Assembly (NCBI RefSeq): GCF_013213835.1
Contig: NZ_JABSSU010000007.1
Location: forward strand, 1-64,000
Direction: 5' to 3'
Source of the DNA: Winogradskyella sp.
GTDB taxonomy: Bacteria > Bacteroidota > Bacteroidia > Flavobacteriales > Flavobacteriaceae
Length of the DNA: 64,000 bases
Each line of letters opens with the position of its first letter. The stretch's first letter is position 1. Positions 53,371 to 63,463 of this stretch are shown here, one piece after another. Both the position numbers and the translations under genes were made by a program. The notes beneath the pieces were generated by a model. The model ran no database searches. It worked only from the letters and a program-made list of their open reading frames with translations, and was not told where the DNA came from.

Positions 53371-53904
53371 CTAATCTACAACTTTTTGCAACCTTGCCTT
53401 TTGAACTACAGTAGTCGGATATGAAATGACTTCCACTCCATCTTCTCCTTCTGTACCAGAGACTTTTTGTGCTTTTTTACTAGAAAAGGTTATTTCAAAA
53501 TCCACATGGTCTTTATAAAAACGCTCTGTAGTGGTTAATATATTGCCTTGCACTTCGAACATGGAATATAAGGTATTATCAATCAACTTGGCATCAAGAA
53601 AAATACCGTTATTTTCATCAACAATATAGTCGCCTTTTTCAGCATCTTTCTCAATGAGATTGTATAAACGTTCTTGTCTGTTACCATTCATAATGTAGAC
53701 CAAAGTGTATTGATATTTCCCAATAGAATCGGTTTGTTGCAAATGGAATTCCATATCTAATTCTTGCGTTCCATTTGCATTTACAATAGTTAACTTTCCT
53801 TTATAAATACCATAAAAGTCTCCAGGGAATTGTAGACTATCATTTTGTGCGTTTAGAAAGGTAACGATTAAAGCAAATAAAGTTAGAATTACAACTTTCT
53901 TCAT
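53371..53904 (-). CDS. Secreted protein of unknown function
   Basis: 177 residues with a signal peptide (VVILTLFALIVTFLNAQ) and a beta-rich body (FPGDFYGIYKGKLTIVNANG, MEFHLQQTDSIGKYQYTLVY). It has a lipocalin-like feel, but I do not recognise a family. The ATG at 53904 lies 1 bp after the leuS stop, so it is co-transcribed with leuS. Confidence 0.65.
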   Translation of the reverse strand: MKKVVILTLFALIVTFLNAQNDSLQFPGDFYGIYKGKLTIVNANGTQELDMEFHLQQTDSIGKYQYTLVYIMNGNRQERLYNLIEKDAEKGDYIVDENNGIFLDAKLIDNTLYSMFEVQGNILTTTERFYKDHVDFEITFSSKKAQKVSGTEGEDGVEVISYPTTVVQKARLQKVVD

Positions 53905-53905
53905 G

Positions 53906-56719
53906 TTAGCCAACAATATTTACAATCTTACCAGGGACCACAATCACTTTTTTAGGTGTACGACCTTGTAATTGTTCTTGTGTTTTTTCGTTAGCTAATA
54001 CTGCTTTTTCAATATCATTTTTACTCATGTCTAATGGCAATTCCATTGTGAAACGCATTTTACCGTTAAATGATATTGGGTAATTCTTACTACTCTCTAC
54101 CAAGTGCTTTTCTTCAAATATCGGGAATGACGCAGTGGAAATTGAATCTTCATTTCCTAGTGCATTCCATAATTCTTCTGCAATATGTGGTGCATAAGGC
54201 GAAATCAAGATTAAAAGTGGTTCTAAAATTGCTTTTGAAGTACACTTTTGAGCAGTCAACTCATTTACGGCTATCATGAACGTAGATACCGAAGTATTGA
54301 AGGAGAAATTTTCAATGTCTTCTTCTACTTTTTTAATGGTTTTATGAAGCGTCTTTAAGTTATCTTTTGTCGGCTCTGCGTCCGTAATCTTTAAACCATT
54401 GTCGTTGTAGAATAACTTCCAAAGTCTTTTAATGAAACTATGTACACCTGTAATACCTGCAGTATTCCAAGGTTTATATTGCTCTAATGGTCCAAGGAAC
54501 ATTTCATACAAACGTAAACTGTCTGCACCGTATTGCGCACAAATGTTATCTGGATTCACCACATTGAACTTAGATTTAGACATTTTTTCAACGTCGCGTC
54601 CTACTTTATAAACACCATCTTCAAGAATGAATTCAGCATCCTTAAATTCAACACGCCAATTTTTAAATGCTTCAACATCTAATTCATCAGAAGAATTTAC
54701 AAATGACACATCCGCATGAATGGTCTGTACCTTCAAGTCACCAACTAATCCTTTTGATACGAATTTATTTTCTCCTTCTATTCTGTAAACAAAAGCAGAA
54801 GTCCCTAATATCATCCCTTGGTTAATCAGTTTTTTAGCAAACTCATCGTGCCCAACATAACCTTTATCAAACATAAATTTTTGCCAAAAACGCGAGTATA
54901 ATAAGTGACCTGTAGCATGCTCGCTACCACCAATATATAAATCTACCTGCTGCCAATAATCAATAGCTTCTTTAGAGAAAATAGCCTCATCATTATGTGG
55001 ATCCATATAACGGTTAAAGTACTGTGAACTTCCTGCCCAACCTGGCATGGTATTTAACTCTAACGGAAACACTGTTTCGTTATCTATCAACTCATTACTC
55101 ACTACTCTATTCTCAATACTATGCCAAGCCCAAACTGTTGCATTACCTAATGGTGGCTCACCAGTTTCGGTCGGTAGATATTTTTCAACCTCTGGTAACG
55201 TAATTGGTAAATGCTCATCGGCAATCATTTGTGGCATACCATTTTTGTAATACACTGGGAAAGGTTCTCCCCAATAACGTTGACGACTAAATACAGCATC
55301 ACGTAATCTATAATTTATTTTCCCTTTACCTTGACCTATTTGCTCTAACTCATAGATGACACGCTTTGTTGCTTTTTTGTAATTCATACCATTAATGAAA
55401 TCGCTATTAGCAATTATCGTTTTCTCTTTATCTGCAAAAGCTTCTTCAGAAATATCTGCACCTTCAATAATATTAGGAATCGAAATATCAAAATGCCTTG
55501 CAAAATCATAATCGCGTTGGTCACCACATGGTACTGCCATTACAGCGCCTGTACCATAGCTTGCCAATACATAATCACCAATCCAGATAGGAATTGGTTC
55601 TTTGGTAAACGGATGCTCTGCATATGCGCCAGTAAACACACCTGAGATATTCTTAACATCTGCCATTCGGTCGCGCTCGCTTCGTTTTGCAGTAGCTTCG
55701 ATGTAAGCTTCAACAGCGTCTTTTTGTTCAGCAGTTGTAATTTGAGATACTAAATCGTGTTCTGGAGCTAAGGTCATAAAACTTACACCAAAAATGGTAT
55801 CGGGTCTTGTAGTGAAGACTTCAATTTTAGCATTGTAATCTTTCACGTTGAAAACTACAGAAGCACCAACTGATTTGCCAATCCAGTTGCGTTGGCTTTC
55901 TTTAAGAGAATCTGTCCAGTCAATTGTTTCTAAGCCTTGTAACAAACGTTCAGCATATGCCGAAATACGCATGCTCCATTGGGTCATTTTCTTTCGCACA
56001 ACTGGATGTCCGCCACGTTCAGAAACACCATTTACGATTTCGTCGTTAGCTAAAACTGTTCCTAGTGCAGGACACCAGTTAACTTCGGTTTCTGCCAAAT
56101 ATGTTAATCTATATTTTAATAGAATTTCTTGTTGTTCTACTTCAGAAAAGTTTGCCCAAGCTTCAGCAGTAAAGATTTCTACATCATCATCGCATGCTGC
56201 ATTTACATTTGCATTTCCTTCTGCTTCAAAGATTTTTACTAGCTCCGAAATAGCTTCTGCTTTATTGGCTTCATTATTATACCATGAATTGAACAGTTGA
56301 ATGAAAATCCATTGTGTCCATTTGTAATATTTAGGGTCAGACGTTCTTACCTCACGAGACCAATCGAACGAAAACCCAATCTGGTCTAACTGACGACGAT
56401 AGGTTTTAATATTCTGTTCTGTTGTGATTGCTGGATGCTGCCCAGTTTGAATAGCGTACTGCTCTGCTGGTAAACCAAAACTATCATAACCTTGTGGGTG
56501 CAACACATTAAAGCCTTTATGACGTTTGTAACGCGCATAAATATCTGAAGCAATATAACCTAGCGGATGCCCAACGTGTAAACCTGCACCACTTGGATAA
56601 GGAAACATGTCCAAAACGTAATATTTTGGTTTTTCAGAATGGTTTTCGGCTTTAAATGTTTGGTTTTCTGCCCAATATTTTTGCCACTTAGCTTCTATGT
56701 CGTTGAAGTTGTATTTCAT
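53906..56719 (-). CDS. leuS: Leucyl-tRNA synthetase
   Basis: 937 residues. HIGH motif HVGH at 48-51 within [16 protein letters not shown], editing (CP1) domain with TTRPDTIFG and GTGAVMAVP, and KMSKS at 712-716. It is longer than the roughly 860 residues of E. coli LeuRS. One insert is at about 149-205 (acidic, [20 protein letters not shown]), just before the NWCP motif, and another lies near 640-705. A clear AGGAGG lies upstream of the start, unusual in this phylum. It charges tRNA-Leu. Confidence 0.97.
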   Translation of the reverse strand: MKYNFNDIEAKWQKYWAENQTFKAENHSEKPKYYVLDMFPYPSGAGLHVGHPLGYIASDIYARYKRHKGFNVLHPQGYDSFGLPAEQYAIQTGQHPAITTEQNIKTYRRQLDQIGFSFDWSREVRTSDPKYYKWTQWIFIQLFNSWYNNEANKAEAISELVKIFEAEGNANVNAACDDDVEIFTAEAWANFSEVEQQEILLKYRLTYLAETEVNWCPALGTVLANDEIVNGVSERGGHPVVRKKMTQWSMRISAYAERLLQGLETIDWTDSLKESQRNWIGKSVGASVVFNVKDYNAKIEVFTTRPDTIFGVSFMTLAPEHDLVSQITTAEQKDAVEAYIEATAKRSERDRMADVKNISGVFTGAYAEHPFTKEPIPIWIGDYVLASYGTGAVMAVPCGDQRDYDFARHFDISIPNIIEGADISEEAFADKEKTIIANSDFINGMNYKKATKRVIYELEQIGQGKGKINYRLRDAVFSRQRYWGEPFPVYYKNGMPQMIADEHLPITLPEVEKYLPTETGEPPLGNATVWAWHSIENRVVSNELIDNETVFPLELNTMPGWAGSSQYFNRYMDPHNDEAIFSKEAIDYWQQVDLYIGGSEHATGHLLYSRFWQKFMFDKGYVGHDEFAKKLINQGMILGTSAFVYRIEGENKFVSKGLVGDLKVQTIHADVSFVNSSDELDVEAFKNWRVEFKDAEFILEDGVYKVGRDVEKMSKSKFNVVNPDNICAQYGADSLRLYEMFLGPLEQYKPWNTAGITGVHSFIKRLWKLFYNDNGLKITDAEPTKDNLKTLHKTIKKVEEDIENFSFNTSVSTFMIAVNELTAQKCTSKAILEPLLILISPYAPHIAEELWNALGNEDSISTASFPIFEEKHLVESSKNYPISFNGKMRFTMELPLDMSKNDIEKAVLANEKTQEQLQGRTPKKVIVVPGKIVNIVG

Positions 56720-56730
56720 GGTAATTAATT

Positions 56731-56736
56731 CCTCCT
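56731..56736 (-). promoter_or_regulatory. Strong Shine-Dalgarno before leuS
   Basis: AGGAGG on the minus strand, 11 nt before the ATG at 56719. Most genes in this window lack such a site. Confidence 0.65.
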
Positions 56737-56849
56737 AATAAAGCGGCAAATTTACGCTATTACTGCACAATAAAAAACTAAAGCCAATAATACTGTTAGA
56801 CCGCTAATTTGTTTAAATTCGTGACGTTGAATTTTAATTCTGGGTATTT

Positions 56850-57545
56850 ATGTCTGAAAATTTTGAAACTACACTCGCTAATCACGAAAGCTTACAAAAA
56901 CTTATTAATGAAAAAGATATAAATACATTTGTCAAATTTCCGTCATTTGACACCTTTAGTAGTGAATTTATAGATTGGTTAAGTCCGAAATACCATGAGG
57001 CATTTCTTGAAATTTATAACACACATTCTGGTACAAAGAAAGAATCTAAAGTTGTAAAACTCATTAACTCAACTTGGTTCTGTAATGCTGAAACTAGCGA
57101 GAAAATTGTTGAATTTTTACTTCCTAGACTACAAGCTACCAATGTGCTCTCTCAAGAATTAGCCAAGAAAATAAATGGCAATAAAGATTTAGAAGTTATT
57201 TTAAAAGTGAGCAGCTCTTTAGTCAATAATGTGCTCACATATGTGAATAAGGCCATTTTTGAGAAAGACCATCCGAAAATTCAAGAAGAAAAAAACGCAA
57301 TTATAGATAATTGTCTTGCGGTTTGTGATGAACTGAAAAGATATAAAGCTTCAAGTGAAATTGAGTTTTCTATGTTCAATGGTATTTTAGACAGACTAAA
57401 GAGCGTAAAAATGAATGAAGCTCAACAAATTAAGTATGACTCTTATTTAAAAAAATCCCAGTCATCTTCAAATAAATATGTCATTGTTACTGTTATCATC
57501 GTAATTATTGCTTTAATCAGATTAATAGCTAGATTTGCTAATTAA
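56850..57545 (+). CDS. Tail-anchored helical protein, unknown
   Basis: 231 residues, mainly helical and charged, with a single C-terminal TM helix (KYVIVTVIIVIIALIRLIARF) that would anchor it with the bulk in the cytosol. No motif is recognised. It lies 19 bp upstream of ftsX and is probably in the same operon. Confidence 0.65.
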   Translation: MSENFETTLANHESLQKLINEKDINTFVKFPSFDTFSSEFIDWLSPKYHEAFLEIYNTHSGTKKESKVVKLINSTWFCNAETSEKIVEFLLPRLQATNVLSQELAKKINGNKDLEVILKVSSSLVNNVLTYVNKAIFEKDHPKIQEEKNAIIDNCLAVCDELKRYKASSEIEFSMFNGILDRLKSVKMNEAQQIKYDSYLKKSQSSSNKYVIVTVIIVIIALIRLIARFAN

Positions 57546-57564
57546 TTATTAATCCTAATCACCT

Positions 57565-58443
57565 ATGGCTTCATCTTTTGACAAATACCAAAAACGAAAA
57601 CTTGTATCATCCTACGTTTCTGTGGTTATTAGTATTGCGTTGGTATTGTTTTTATTAGGTTGCCTTGGATTACTTGTGATTAATTCAAAAAAATTAGGGG
57701 ATCACTTTAAGGAGCAAGTGGTAATGACCATCTACCTGCAAGATTCTGCTAAGGAAGTTGAAGTAAATCAGTTGAAAAAGAGTTTGGCAATGTCTGATTA
57801 CACCAAAGAAGCTACATATGTTTCTAAGGAAGAAGCTGCTGAATTTATGAAAGCAAAAAATGGTGAAGATTTTATGGATTTTGTAGGATATAACCCGCTT
57901 AAAAATTCTATAGATGTTTACCTTAAAGCAGACTTTGTTACCAACGAAAAACTCAATGAAATAACAGACGGCTTATCGAACAAATCCTTTATTGAAGAAA
58001 TTCGTTATGATAATGACCTTGTAGAATTGATGAACAATAACGTTAAGAAAATTAGTTTTTGGGTGATTGTCATTAGTGCTTTATTTACATTAATTGCAGT
58101 GCTATTAATTAACAGCTCAATACGATTGGCTGTATATTCTAAACGATTTATTATAAAAACCATGCAGATGGTAGGTGCTACAAAAAGTTTTATTCGTAGA
58201 CCTTTTGTTTGGAAAAGTGTGCAACTTGGAATTATTGGCTCTGTAATATCTTTAATAGGTATGGCAATAGTTCTATATTATCTAAATATTTACTTCCCAG
58301 AGCTAGAATTACTTAATAATACCTTGATGATTGTAGGTCTTTTTGCTGGTATTTTTATAATTGGCATTATCATCACTTGGATTAGCACATTTATTGCAAC
58401 GCAGCGTTTTCTGAATTTAAAAACGGATCAGTTGTACTATTAA
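57565..58443 (+). CDS. ftsX: Cell-division protein FtsX
   Basis: 292 residues with four TM helices (about 20-42, 172-192, 220-240, 262-285), an extracytoplasmic domain after TM1 (EQVVMTIYLQDSAKEVEVNQ), and the permease segment FIIKTMQMVGATKSFIRRPF. FtsX works with the ATPase FtsE to regulate peptidoglycan hydrolases at division; ftsE is not in this window. DUF3098 and uppP follow, a layout usual in this family. Confidence 0.93.
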   Translation: MASSFDKYQKRKLVSSYVSVVISIALVLFLLGCLGLLVINSKKLGDHFKEQVVMTIYLQDSAKEVEVNQLKKSLAMSDYTKEATYVSKEEAAEFMKAKNGEDFMDFVGYNPLKNSIDVYLKADFVTNEKLNEITDGLSNKSFIEEIRYDNDLVELMNNNVKKISFWVIVISALFTLIAVLLINSSIRLAVYSKRFIIKTMQMVGATKSFIRRPFVWKSVQLGIIGSVISLIGMAIVLYYLNIYFPELELLNNTLMIVGLFAGIFIIGIIITWISTFIATQRFLNLKTDQLYY

Positions 58444-58641
58444 CCTATTTAAAAGGTTACACTTTAAATCATTCTAACAGTATTTAGCACATCCTCTTTG
58501 TAAGTAAAAATTATTGATCATTCAATTTTTTAGCAATTAAACTTATAAAATCGCAATTCAACGGTCATAATTTTCCCTATGTAATAAAAAGGTTATTATT
58601 ACGTTAACTAATTAAGCCCTTACTTAATAAACCCTTATAAA

Positions 58642-58797
58642 ATGAAAAAGACGTTGTCCTTTATCGCTGACGCGAGTTTTGTATTAATTTTAATTTCTTT
58701 TTTGACGCTTCAATCTTTTATGGTTCAGAATTCTGATATTGAAAAAAGTCAAAATACCATTGAAAACGTCAATAAAATCACAAAAGCCAAGAAGTAA
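58642..58797 (+). CDS. Small membrane protein, 51 aa
   Basis: An ATG at 58642 opens a 51-residue frame, MKKTLSFIADASFVLILISF and on, ending at TAA 58795-58797. It has one hydrophobic helix (about 10-27) and a charged C-terminal tail rich in Lys/Asn/Glu. No family is recognised. It lies between ftsX and the 118-aa protein, with 198 bp before and 104 bp after. Coding is inferred from the helix and clean frame; it is below usual ORF-length cut-offs. Confidence 0.45.
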   Translation: MKKTLSFIADASFVLILISFLTLQSFMVQNSDIEKSQNTIENVNKITKAKK

Positions 58798-58901
58798 TTA
58801 AGAGTTACTTCTAATTCCATTAAACACTTTACAAATGCGAGACCTCATGGTTTGGTATAATAATGCAACGATCCCTGCGTTAGCTTTATAAACCACCTCC
58901 G

Positions 58902-59258
58902 ATGAATACTTCTGTACGCAATGCAATAATCATCACTATACTTGTTATTGTTATTCCACTGTTAATCTTTAGGTCTTGTGTCATCTATAATCCAAATCCT
59001 AGTGATTGCACAATTGTCAGTACAAAAATCACAGCAATAAAAGAAGGTGGATCTTATGACATCGTATTTAAAGGCAGCGAAAATGAAAGTTACTACATTA
59101 ACCGAGGGATTGAGCAAGGTTTAAATTTAGATTCTCTTAAGACAAATGTTTTAAATAAAACTGTTACTTTGCACATTGCTAATTTATTATTTGGTCCTAC
59201 CAAACACATTTCGCAAATGCGTGTTGATGATCAGATAATTTTTACTGAATTTGACTAA
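58902..59258 (+). CDS. Small membrane-anchored protein, unknown
   Basis: 118 residues with an N-terminal TM helix (AIIITILVIVIPLLIFRSCVI) and an exported beta-rich part of about 90 residues (TIVSTKITAIKEGGSYDIVF, NKTVTLHIANLLFGPTKHIS). I do not recognise the family. It is 8 bp upstream of DUF3098 and presumably co-transcribed with it. Confidence 0.65.
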   Translation: MNTSVRNAIIITILVIVIPLLIFRSCVIYNPNPSDCTIVSTKITAIKEGGSYDIVFKGSENESYYINRGIEQGLNLDSLKTNVLNKTVTLHIANLLFGPTKHISQMRVDDQIIFTEFD

Positions 59259-59266
59259 AGCATATC

Positions 59267-59536
59267 ATGGGAGAAAAAAAACGCAAAGAACAATCAAAAG
59301 CAGAATTCATCTTCGGAAAGAAAAACTATAAATTTATGCTTATAGGATTAGCTTTTATAGTCATTGGCTTTATTTTAATGTCGGGCGGTGGAAGTGATGA
59401 TCCTAACGTTTTTGACCCTTCAATTTTCAGTTGGAGACGTATTAGATTAGCACCTACTTTAGTGCTTATTGGTTTCGGAATTCAGGTATATGCGATACTT
59501 CTTAACCCAAATAAAGAGAAGAAATCCAAAAAATAA
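59267..59536 (+). CDS. DUF3098 membrane protein
   Basis: 89 residues with a basic N-terminus, FGKKNYKFMLIGLAFIVIGF as TM1 and a second TM (APTLVLIGFGIQVYAILL), the DUF3098 pattern. Family members are found between ftsX and uppP in Bacteroidota. A role in envelope or division is guessed from context only. Confidence 0.88.
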   Translation: MGEKKRKEQSKAEFIFGKKNYKFMLIGLAFIVIGFILMSGGGSDDPNVFDPSIFSWRRIRLAPTLVLIGFGIQVYAILLNPNKEKKSKK

Positions 59537-59597
59537 AATTCAAAATCTTAATTATTTCCTTTTGAAAATTGTAATTTGATGCAAGATATTTGTTTTT

Positions 59598-60389
59598 ATG
59601 GAAATCATCGATGCAATCATTTTAGGAATCATACAAGGACTAACAGAGTTTTTACCTGTGTCTTCTAGTGGTCATTTAGAATTAGGTAAAGCCATTTTAG
59701 GCGACAACTCATTACCCAAAGAAAGTCTATTATTTACAGTCGTTTTACACTTTGCAACTGCACTAAGTACTATAGTGATTTTTAGAAAAGATATCGCTGA
59801 TATTATAAAAGGTATTTTGAAATTTCAGTGGAATGAGGACATGCAATTCTTAGCAAAAATTGTTTTATCCATGTTACCAGCAGTTATTGTAGGGCTCTTT
59901 TTTGAAGAACAGTTAGAACAACTTTTTGGCGGTAATATCATGCTTGTAGGCTGCATGCTTATAGTAACAGCCATACTTCTATTCTTAGCCGACAAAGCCA
60001 AAGACACCAATAAAAATGTCTCATTTAGCAATGCGTTTGTTATAGGTATTTCTCAAGCAATTGCTATGCTTCCTGGTATTTCTCGCTCTGGCGCTACCAT
60101 ATCAACATCGGTACTATTAGGTAATGATAAAACCAAAGCTGCACGTTTTTCCTTCCTAATGGTTGTGCCATTGATTTTTGGCAAAATTGCAAAGGATATA
60201 CTTGGTGGTGAAATCACATACGAAAATTCTAATTTCACTGTATTAGGTATCGGATTTATAGCAGCTTTTGTTGCTGGGTTATTTGCTTGCAAATGGATGA
60301 TTGCCTTAGTAAAACAAAGTAAACTGACTTATTTTGCTATCTATTGTATTATTGTTGGTGCCATTGCAATAATCTGGTCACTACTATAA
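59598..60389 (+). CDS. uppP: Undecaprenyl-diphosphatase
   Basis: 263 residues, multi-TM. Active-site motifs QGLTEFLPVSSSGHL at 13-27 and PGISRSGATIS in the middle match UppP/BacA. It dephosphorylates undecaprenyl diphosphate to recycle the lipid carrier for peptidoglycan and other glycans. Its TAA stop overlaps the truB start (TAATG), so the two are coupled. Confidence 0.97.
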   Translation: MEIIDAIILGIIQGLTEFLPVSSSGHLELGKAILGDNSLPKESLLFTVVLHFATALSTIVIFRKDIADIIKGILKFQWNEDMQFLAKIVLSMLPAVIVGLFFEEQLEQLFGGNIMLVGCMLIVTAILLFLADKAKDTNKNVSFSNAFVIGISQAIAMLPGISRSGATISTSVLLGNDKTKAARFSFLMVVPLIFGKIAKDILGGEITYENSNFTVLGIGFIAAFVAGLFACKWMIALVKQSKLTYFAIYCIIVGAIAIIWSLL

Positions 60390-61078
60390 TGAAAACCGAA
60401 GAAGATTATAAAAACGGACAGGTTTTATTGATAGATAAACCTTTAAATTGGACCTCTTTTCAAGCAGTAAACAAATTGCGTTGGGCTATTAGACAAGCCT
60501 TTTCTATTAAGAAAATAAAAGTAGGTCATGCTGGTACATTAGATCCACTAGCGACAGGTTTGTTAGTCATATGCACAGGAAAAATGACCAAGCAGATAAA
60601 TACTTTTCAAGGTCAAGAAAAAGAATATACAGGCGCTTTTGTAATTGGAAGTACGACTCCTTCTTACGATCTAGAAACTGAGATTGATGCTACCTTTCCA
60701 ACCGAACACATTACTGAAGATCTAATTCATAAAGCTACAACTCAGTTTATTGGTGATATTGAACAATTTCCACCAGTGTTTTCTGCTATAAAAAAGGATG
60801 GAAAGCGTTTATATGAATTTGCTAGAGCTGGCGAAGAGGTTGAAATTAAATCTAGAACGGTTCATATTTCTAAGTTTAAAATTACATCTATAGAAGGTAA
60901 TACTCTTAAGTTTAGAGTGGTTTGTAGTAAAGGTACTTACATTCGTTCTCTAGCGCACGACTTAGGAAAAGCCTTAAACTCTGGAGCCCATTTATCTGAA
61001 TTAAGACGAACCAGAATTGGTGATTTTAAAGTTGAAAATGCCTTAACACCTAAAGATTTCATGAGTCAACTTCCATAA
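60389..61078 (+). CDS. truB: tRNA pseudouridine-55 synthase
   Basis: 229 residues. The catalytic Asp-52 is in GHAGTLDPLATGLL, with downstream YTGAFVIG, PPVFSAIKKDGKRLYEFARAG and KGTYIRSLAHDLG. It makes pseudouridine 55 in the T-loop of tRNAs. I chose the ATG at 60389, which overlaps the uppP stop; a frame from 60344 would read into uppP. Confidence 0.96.
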   Translation: MKTEEDYKNGQVLLIDKPLNWTSFQAVNKLRWAIRQAFSIKKIKVGHAGTLDPLATGLLVICTGKMTKQINTFQGQEKEYTGAFVIGSTTPSYDLETEIDATFPTEHITEDLIHKATTQFIGDIEQFPPVFSAIKKDGKRLYEFARAGEEVEIKSRTVHISKFKITSIEGNTLKFRVVCSKGTYIRSLAHDLGKALNSGAHLSELRRTRIGDFKVENALTPKDFMSQLP

Positions 61079-61167
61079 AAAAAGTAAGTCTTACTTGTAA
61101 TTTATATTCTGTTTTAAACCATTTCGTTAGTATCTTCGTATATACAAGAGGATATAAAACCCACTCT

Positions 61168-61911
61168 TTGAAGTTTTTAGAAAAACATAAAGCTGCTATT
61201 ATTACATTACTTCTCACAGGAATTGTAGTGCTTTCGCTTTTCAGTTTTCAACTAAAACTCAAAGGAAAACTTCTTACCGAGAGTTATTACTTAATTGAGC
61301 CAGAAGAAGAACTTACCAAAGAAGAACAAAAAATTATTGAAGATTTAAATAAATCTGCATCTAACAAAGCTTTTAATGAAGATGAAGAATACAAAGAAAT
61401 GATGCGAAATTTTAAATCTATTAGTGCTAATGACTTTGAGCGTACTACTAAAGAACTTGAAGAGGCAAAAGCTTCGGAAACCGAAGTTAAAGAAGACATT
61501 AGTATTAACACATCATCTCTGGGAAGTGACAATACTTATGCATTAAACGCTAATGAAACTGGTTCTTACAAAAAGCTTCAAGAGCAATTAAACAAACGTT
61601 TAGAGAATAAAAAACAAGCCGAAGCACATGCCAAAACTAAAAGTACTTTAACCTATTCACTAAAAGGAAGAACACTCACCTATTCTGATAATCCGAGATA
61701 TCTTTGCGAAAAAGGTGGCAAAATAGTAGTAAGTATACATGTGAATCACAAAGGTCAAGTATTTGATGCGTTTATAAACGGTGCATCAAATTCTAATAAC
61801 CAATGTTTAATAGATCACGCTATTGAGTATGCAAAATCAGTAGAATTTGACACATCTAGTAAAACAGATCAATTGGGTACGATTACATTTTTATTTAGTG
61901 GTAAATATTAA
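61168..61911 (+). CDS. TonB-like energy transducer
   Basis: 247 residues. A short basic N-terminus and a TM helix (AAIITLLLTGIVVLSLFSF), a charged linker rich in Glu/Lys with coiled-coil character (about 45-150), and a C-terminal TonB_C-like domain (GGKIVVSIHVNHKGQVFDAF, HAIEYAKSVEFD). This is the anchor-linker-domain layout of TonB. The start is TTG at 61168, since the next ATG lies beyond the TM helix. Unlike classical TonB it lies with no exbBD here. Confidence 0.8.
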   Translation: MKFLEKHKAAIITLLLTGIVVLSLFSFQLKLKGKLLTESYYLIEPEEELTKEEQKIIEDLNKSASNKAFNEDEEYKEMMRNFKSISANDFERTTKELEEAKASETEVKEDISINTSSLGSDNTYALNANETGSYKKLQEQLNKRLENKKQAEAHAKTKSTLTYSLKGRTLTYSDNPRYLCEKGGKIVVSIHVNHKGQVFDAFINGASNSNNQCLIDHAIEYAKSVEFDTSSKTDQLGTITFLFSGKY

Positions 61912-62525
61912 ACTAATAAGTCAACCAAATCTTCAACCGTAGATTGTCCCTTATCTTTATTGTACCAACGTTGTAAATCTTCCTTAAACTCAGGTGTTAG
62001 TTTACCATGCTCCGCCTTATAATCATTTACCATTTTGGCAGCAATAGATGGTCTTGGTCCAAATGTATTCACTACTTCTTCGGTTGAATTATCAATCATT
62101 ATTAGTTTTGGTATAGCCTTTCCTCCATTGGTTAAAAATTCATTCATCAAGGCATCATTATCATCTCTTAGCACAACTCTTAAATCAATGGTATCGTTGA
62201 GTTCAGCAACTTTATTTATTACAGGCATAATATGCGCAGCATCACCACACCAACTTTCTGTAATAACCAACCAAGTTACAGGCTTATCGTAAGATTCAAT
62301 TTTAGATTTAAATTCATCTGAAAGCTTAACCGTTTTATCCCAACGTTTCATGCGTCTATCATTAAGCATTGTGTAATTAACAAGTGCTTCCGTTTTTTCG
62401 TGCCCTGTTGTTGACTGATTTTCTACAAGTTCTTGTACTAAAGTTCTATATGCTTCGTAAGTCATCGATTGATCTAAACTTGTTGCTATAATATCTTTTA
62501 TCATTGTTTGTTCTGCCAGTTCCAT
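61908..62525 (-). CDS. Thioredoxin-like protein with a single active-site Cys
   Basis: 205 residues. A thioredoxin-fold segment LVITESWCGDAAHIMPVINK has the WC of the active site but Asp-Ala in place of the CPXC second half (WCGDA), so no intramolecular disulfide can form. The fold continues with a cis-Pro-like segment (AIPKLIMID). There is no signal peptide. It resembles the bacterial thioredoxin_9 group. It may bind metals or reduce via a mixed disulfide. Confidence 0.78.
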   Translation of the reverse strand: MELAEQTMIKDIIATSLDQSMTYEAYRTLVQELVENQSTTGHEKTEALVNYTMLNDRRMKRWDKTVKLSDEFKSKIESYDKPVTWLVITESWCGDAAHIMPVINKVAELNDTIDLRVVLRDDNDALMNEFLTNGGKAIPKLIMIDNSTEEVVNTFGPRPSIAAKMVNDYKAEHGKLTPEFKEDLQRWYNKDKGQSTVEDLVDLLV

Positions 62526-62628
62526 AGTATATAAATCTATTAGTTCTATACCACAAAATTACTTGTCTTTATCAATAAATAATGTGACATATGTTACCTT
62601 AGTAGAGTATTCTTTAAAAACTTACAAA

Positions 62629-62889
62629 ATGAAAAGTGCTAATTGGATATATACACTTAAAATCATTAAACTAATTGGGCTATTTATATGGGCATTATGC
62701 TTTATTGCAGATAACTTTGGATGGTTTGAGTCTTCTGAGATTATGAATACTGAACTTCTTAAAACCATTAAGTATCTTGGAATTTTAATCTATTTATTGA
62801 GTTACCTTTTTGAACTAAAATTTGTTGTAAAAGAAAAAGACATTGAAATTTCTAAACTAAAGACTAAACTTCTAAATTATGAAAAATGA
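62629..62889 (+). CDS. Small membrane protein, unknown
   Basis: 86 residues with two hydrophobic segments (LIGLFIWALCFIADNFGW and ILIYLLSYLFEL) and a basic/acidic tail (KEKDIEISKLKTKLL). I chose the ATG at 62629; an upstream frame begins in the intergenic gap. The last codons overlap the start of tag by 11 bp, so the two are coupled. Confidence 0.6.
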   Translation: MKSANWIYTLKIIKLIGLFIWALCFIADNFGWFESSEIMNTELLKTIKYLGILIYLLSYLFELKFVVKEKDIEISKLKTKLLNYEK

Positions 62890-63451
62890 TACGTTAAAAC
62901 GTTGCGGTTGGCCATCTAACGATGCTCTTTATATAAAATATCATGATGAAGAATGGGGAGTCCCAGTTTATGATGATGACACCTTATTTGAGTTTTTAGT
63001 TCTTGAAACGTTTCAGGCAGGATTAAGTTGGATTACTATTTTGAGAAAACGAGAGAACTTCCGAAAAGCCTTTGACAACTTCAATTACACAAAAATCGCC
63101 CAATATGATGCATCTAAATTCGAAGAATTACGCCAAAACGAAGGTATTATTAGAAATCGTCTAAAAATAAAAGCAACTACGACAAATGCGCAGGCGTTTA
63201 TTAAGATACAACAAGAGTTTGGTAGCTTCTCAAAATTTATTTGGGCATATGTTGATGGCAAACCAATAAAAAACAAGTTAAAAGATTACAGAGAAGGACC
63301 AGCAAATACTCCTTTATCAGACCAGATAAGTAAAGACTTAAAAAAACGCGGGTTTAAGTTTGTCGGTACAACTATAGTTTATGCTTTTATGCAGGCTACA
63401 GGAATGGTTAATGACCATGAAGTCTCATGTTTCAGATATAACGAAGTCTAA
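62879..63451 (+). CDS. tag: DNA-3-methyladenine glycosylase I
   Basis: 190 residues. The N-terminal RCGWPSNDALYIKYHDEEWG holds the zinc ligands and substrate pocket residues typical of Tag. The glycosylase core includes VLETFQAGLSWITIL and FKFVGTTIVYAFMQA. It excises 3-methyladenine from alkylated DNA. Together with the ATL protein at 31849 it gives this window two alkylation-damage functions, though they are 31 kb apart. Confidence 0.95.
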   Translation: MKNDTLKRCGWPSNDALYIKYHDEEWGVPVYDDDTLFEFLVLETFQAGLSWITILRKRENFRKAFDNFNYTKIAQYDASKFEELRQNEGIIRNRLKIKATTTNAQAFIKIQQEFGSFSKFIWAYVDGKPIKNKLKDYREGPANTPLSDQISKDLKKRGFKFVGTTIVYAFMQATGMVNDHEVSCFRYNEV

Positions 63452-63463
63452 TTTATTCGCCTA

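Noticed and set aside
55848..56300. Plus-strand 150-residue frame inside leuS
   Set aside because: It lies fully antisense to well-conserved leuS motifs and has no recognisable content.
58444..58641. Hairpin AACCT/AGGTT after ftsX as a terminator
   Set aside because: The stem is only 5 bp and has no T run.
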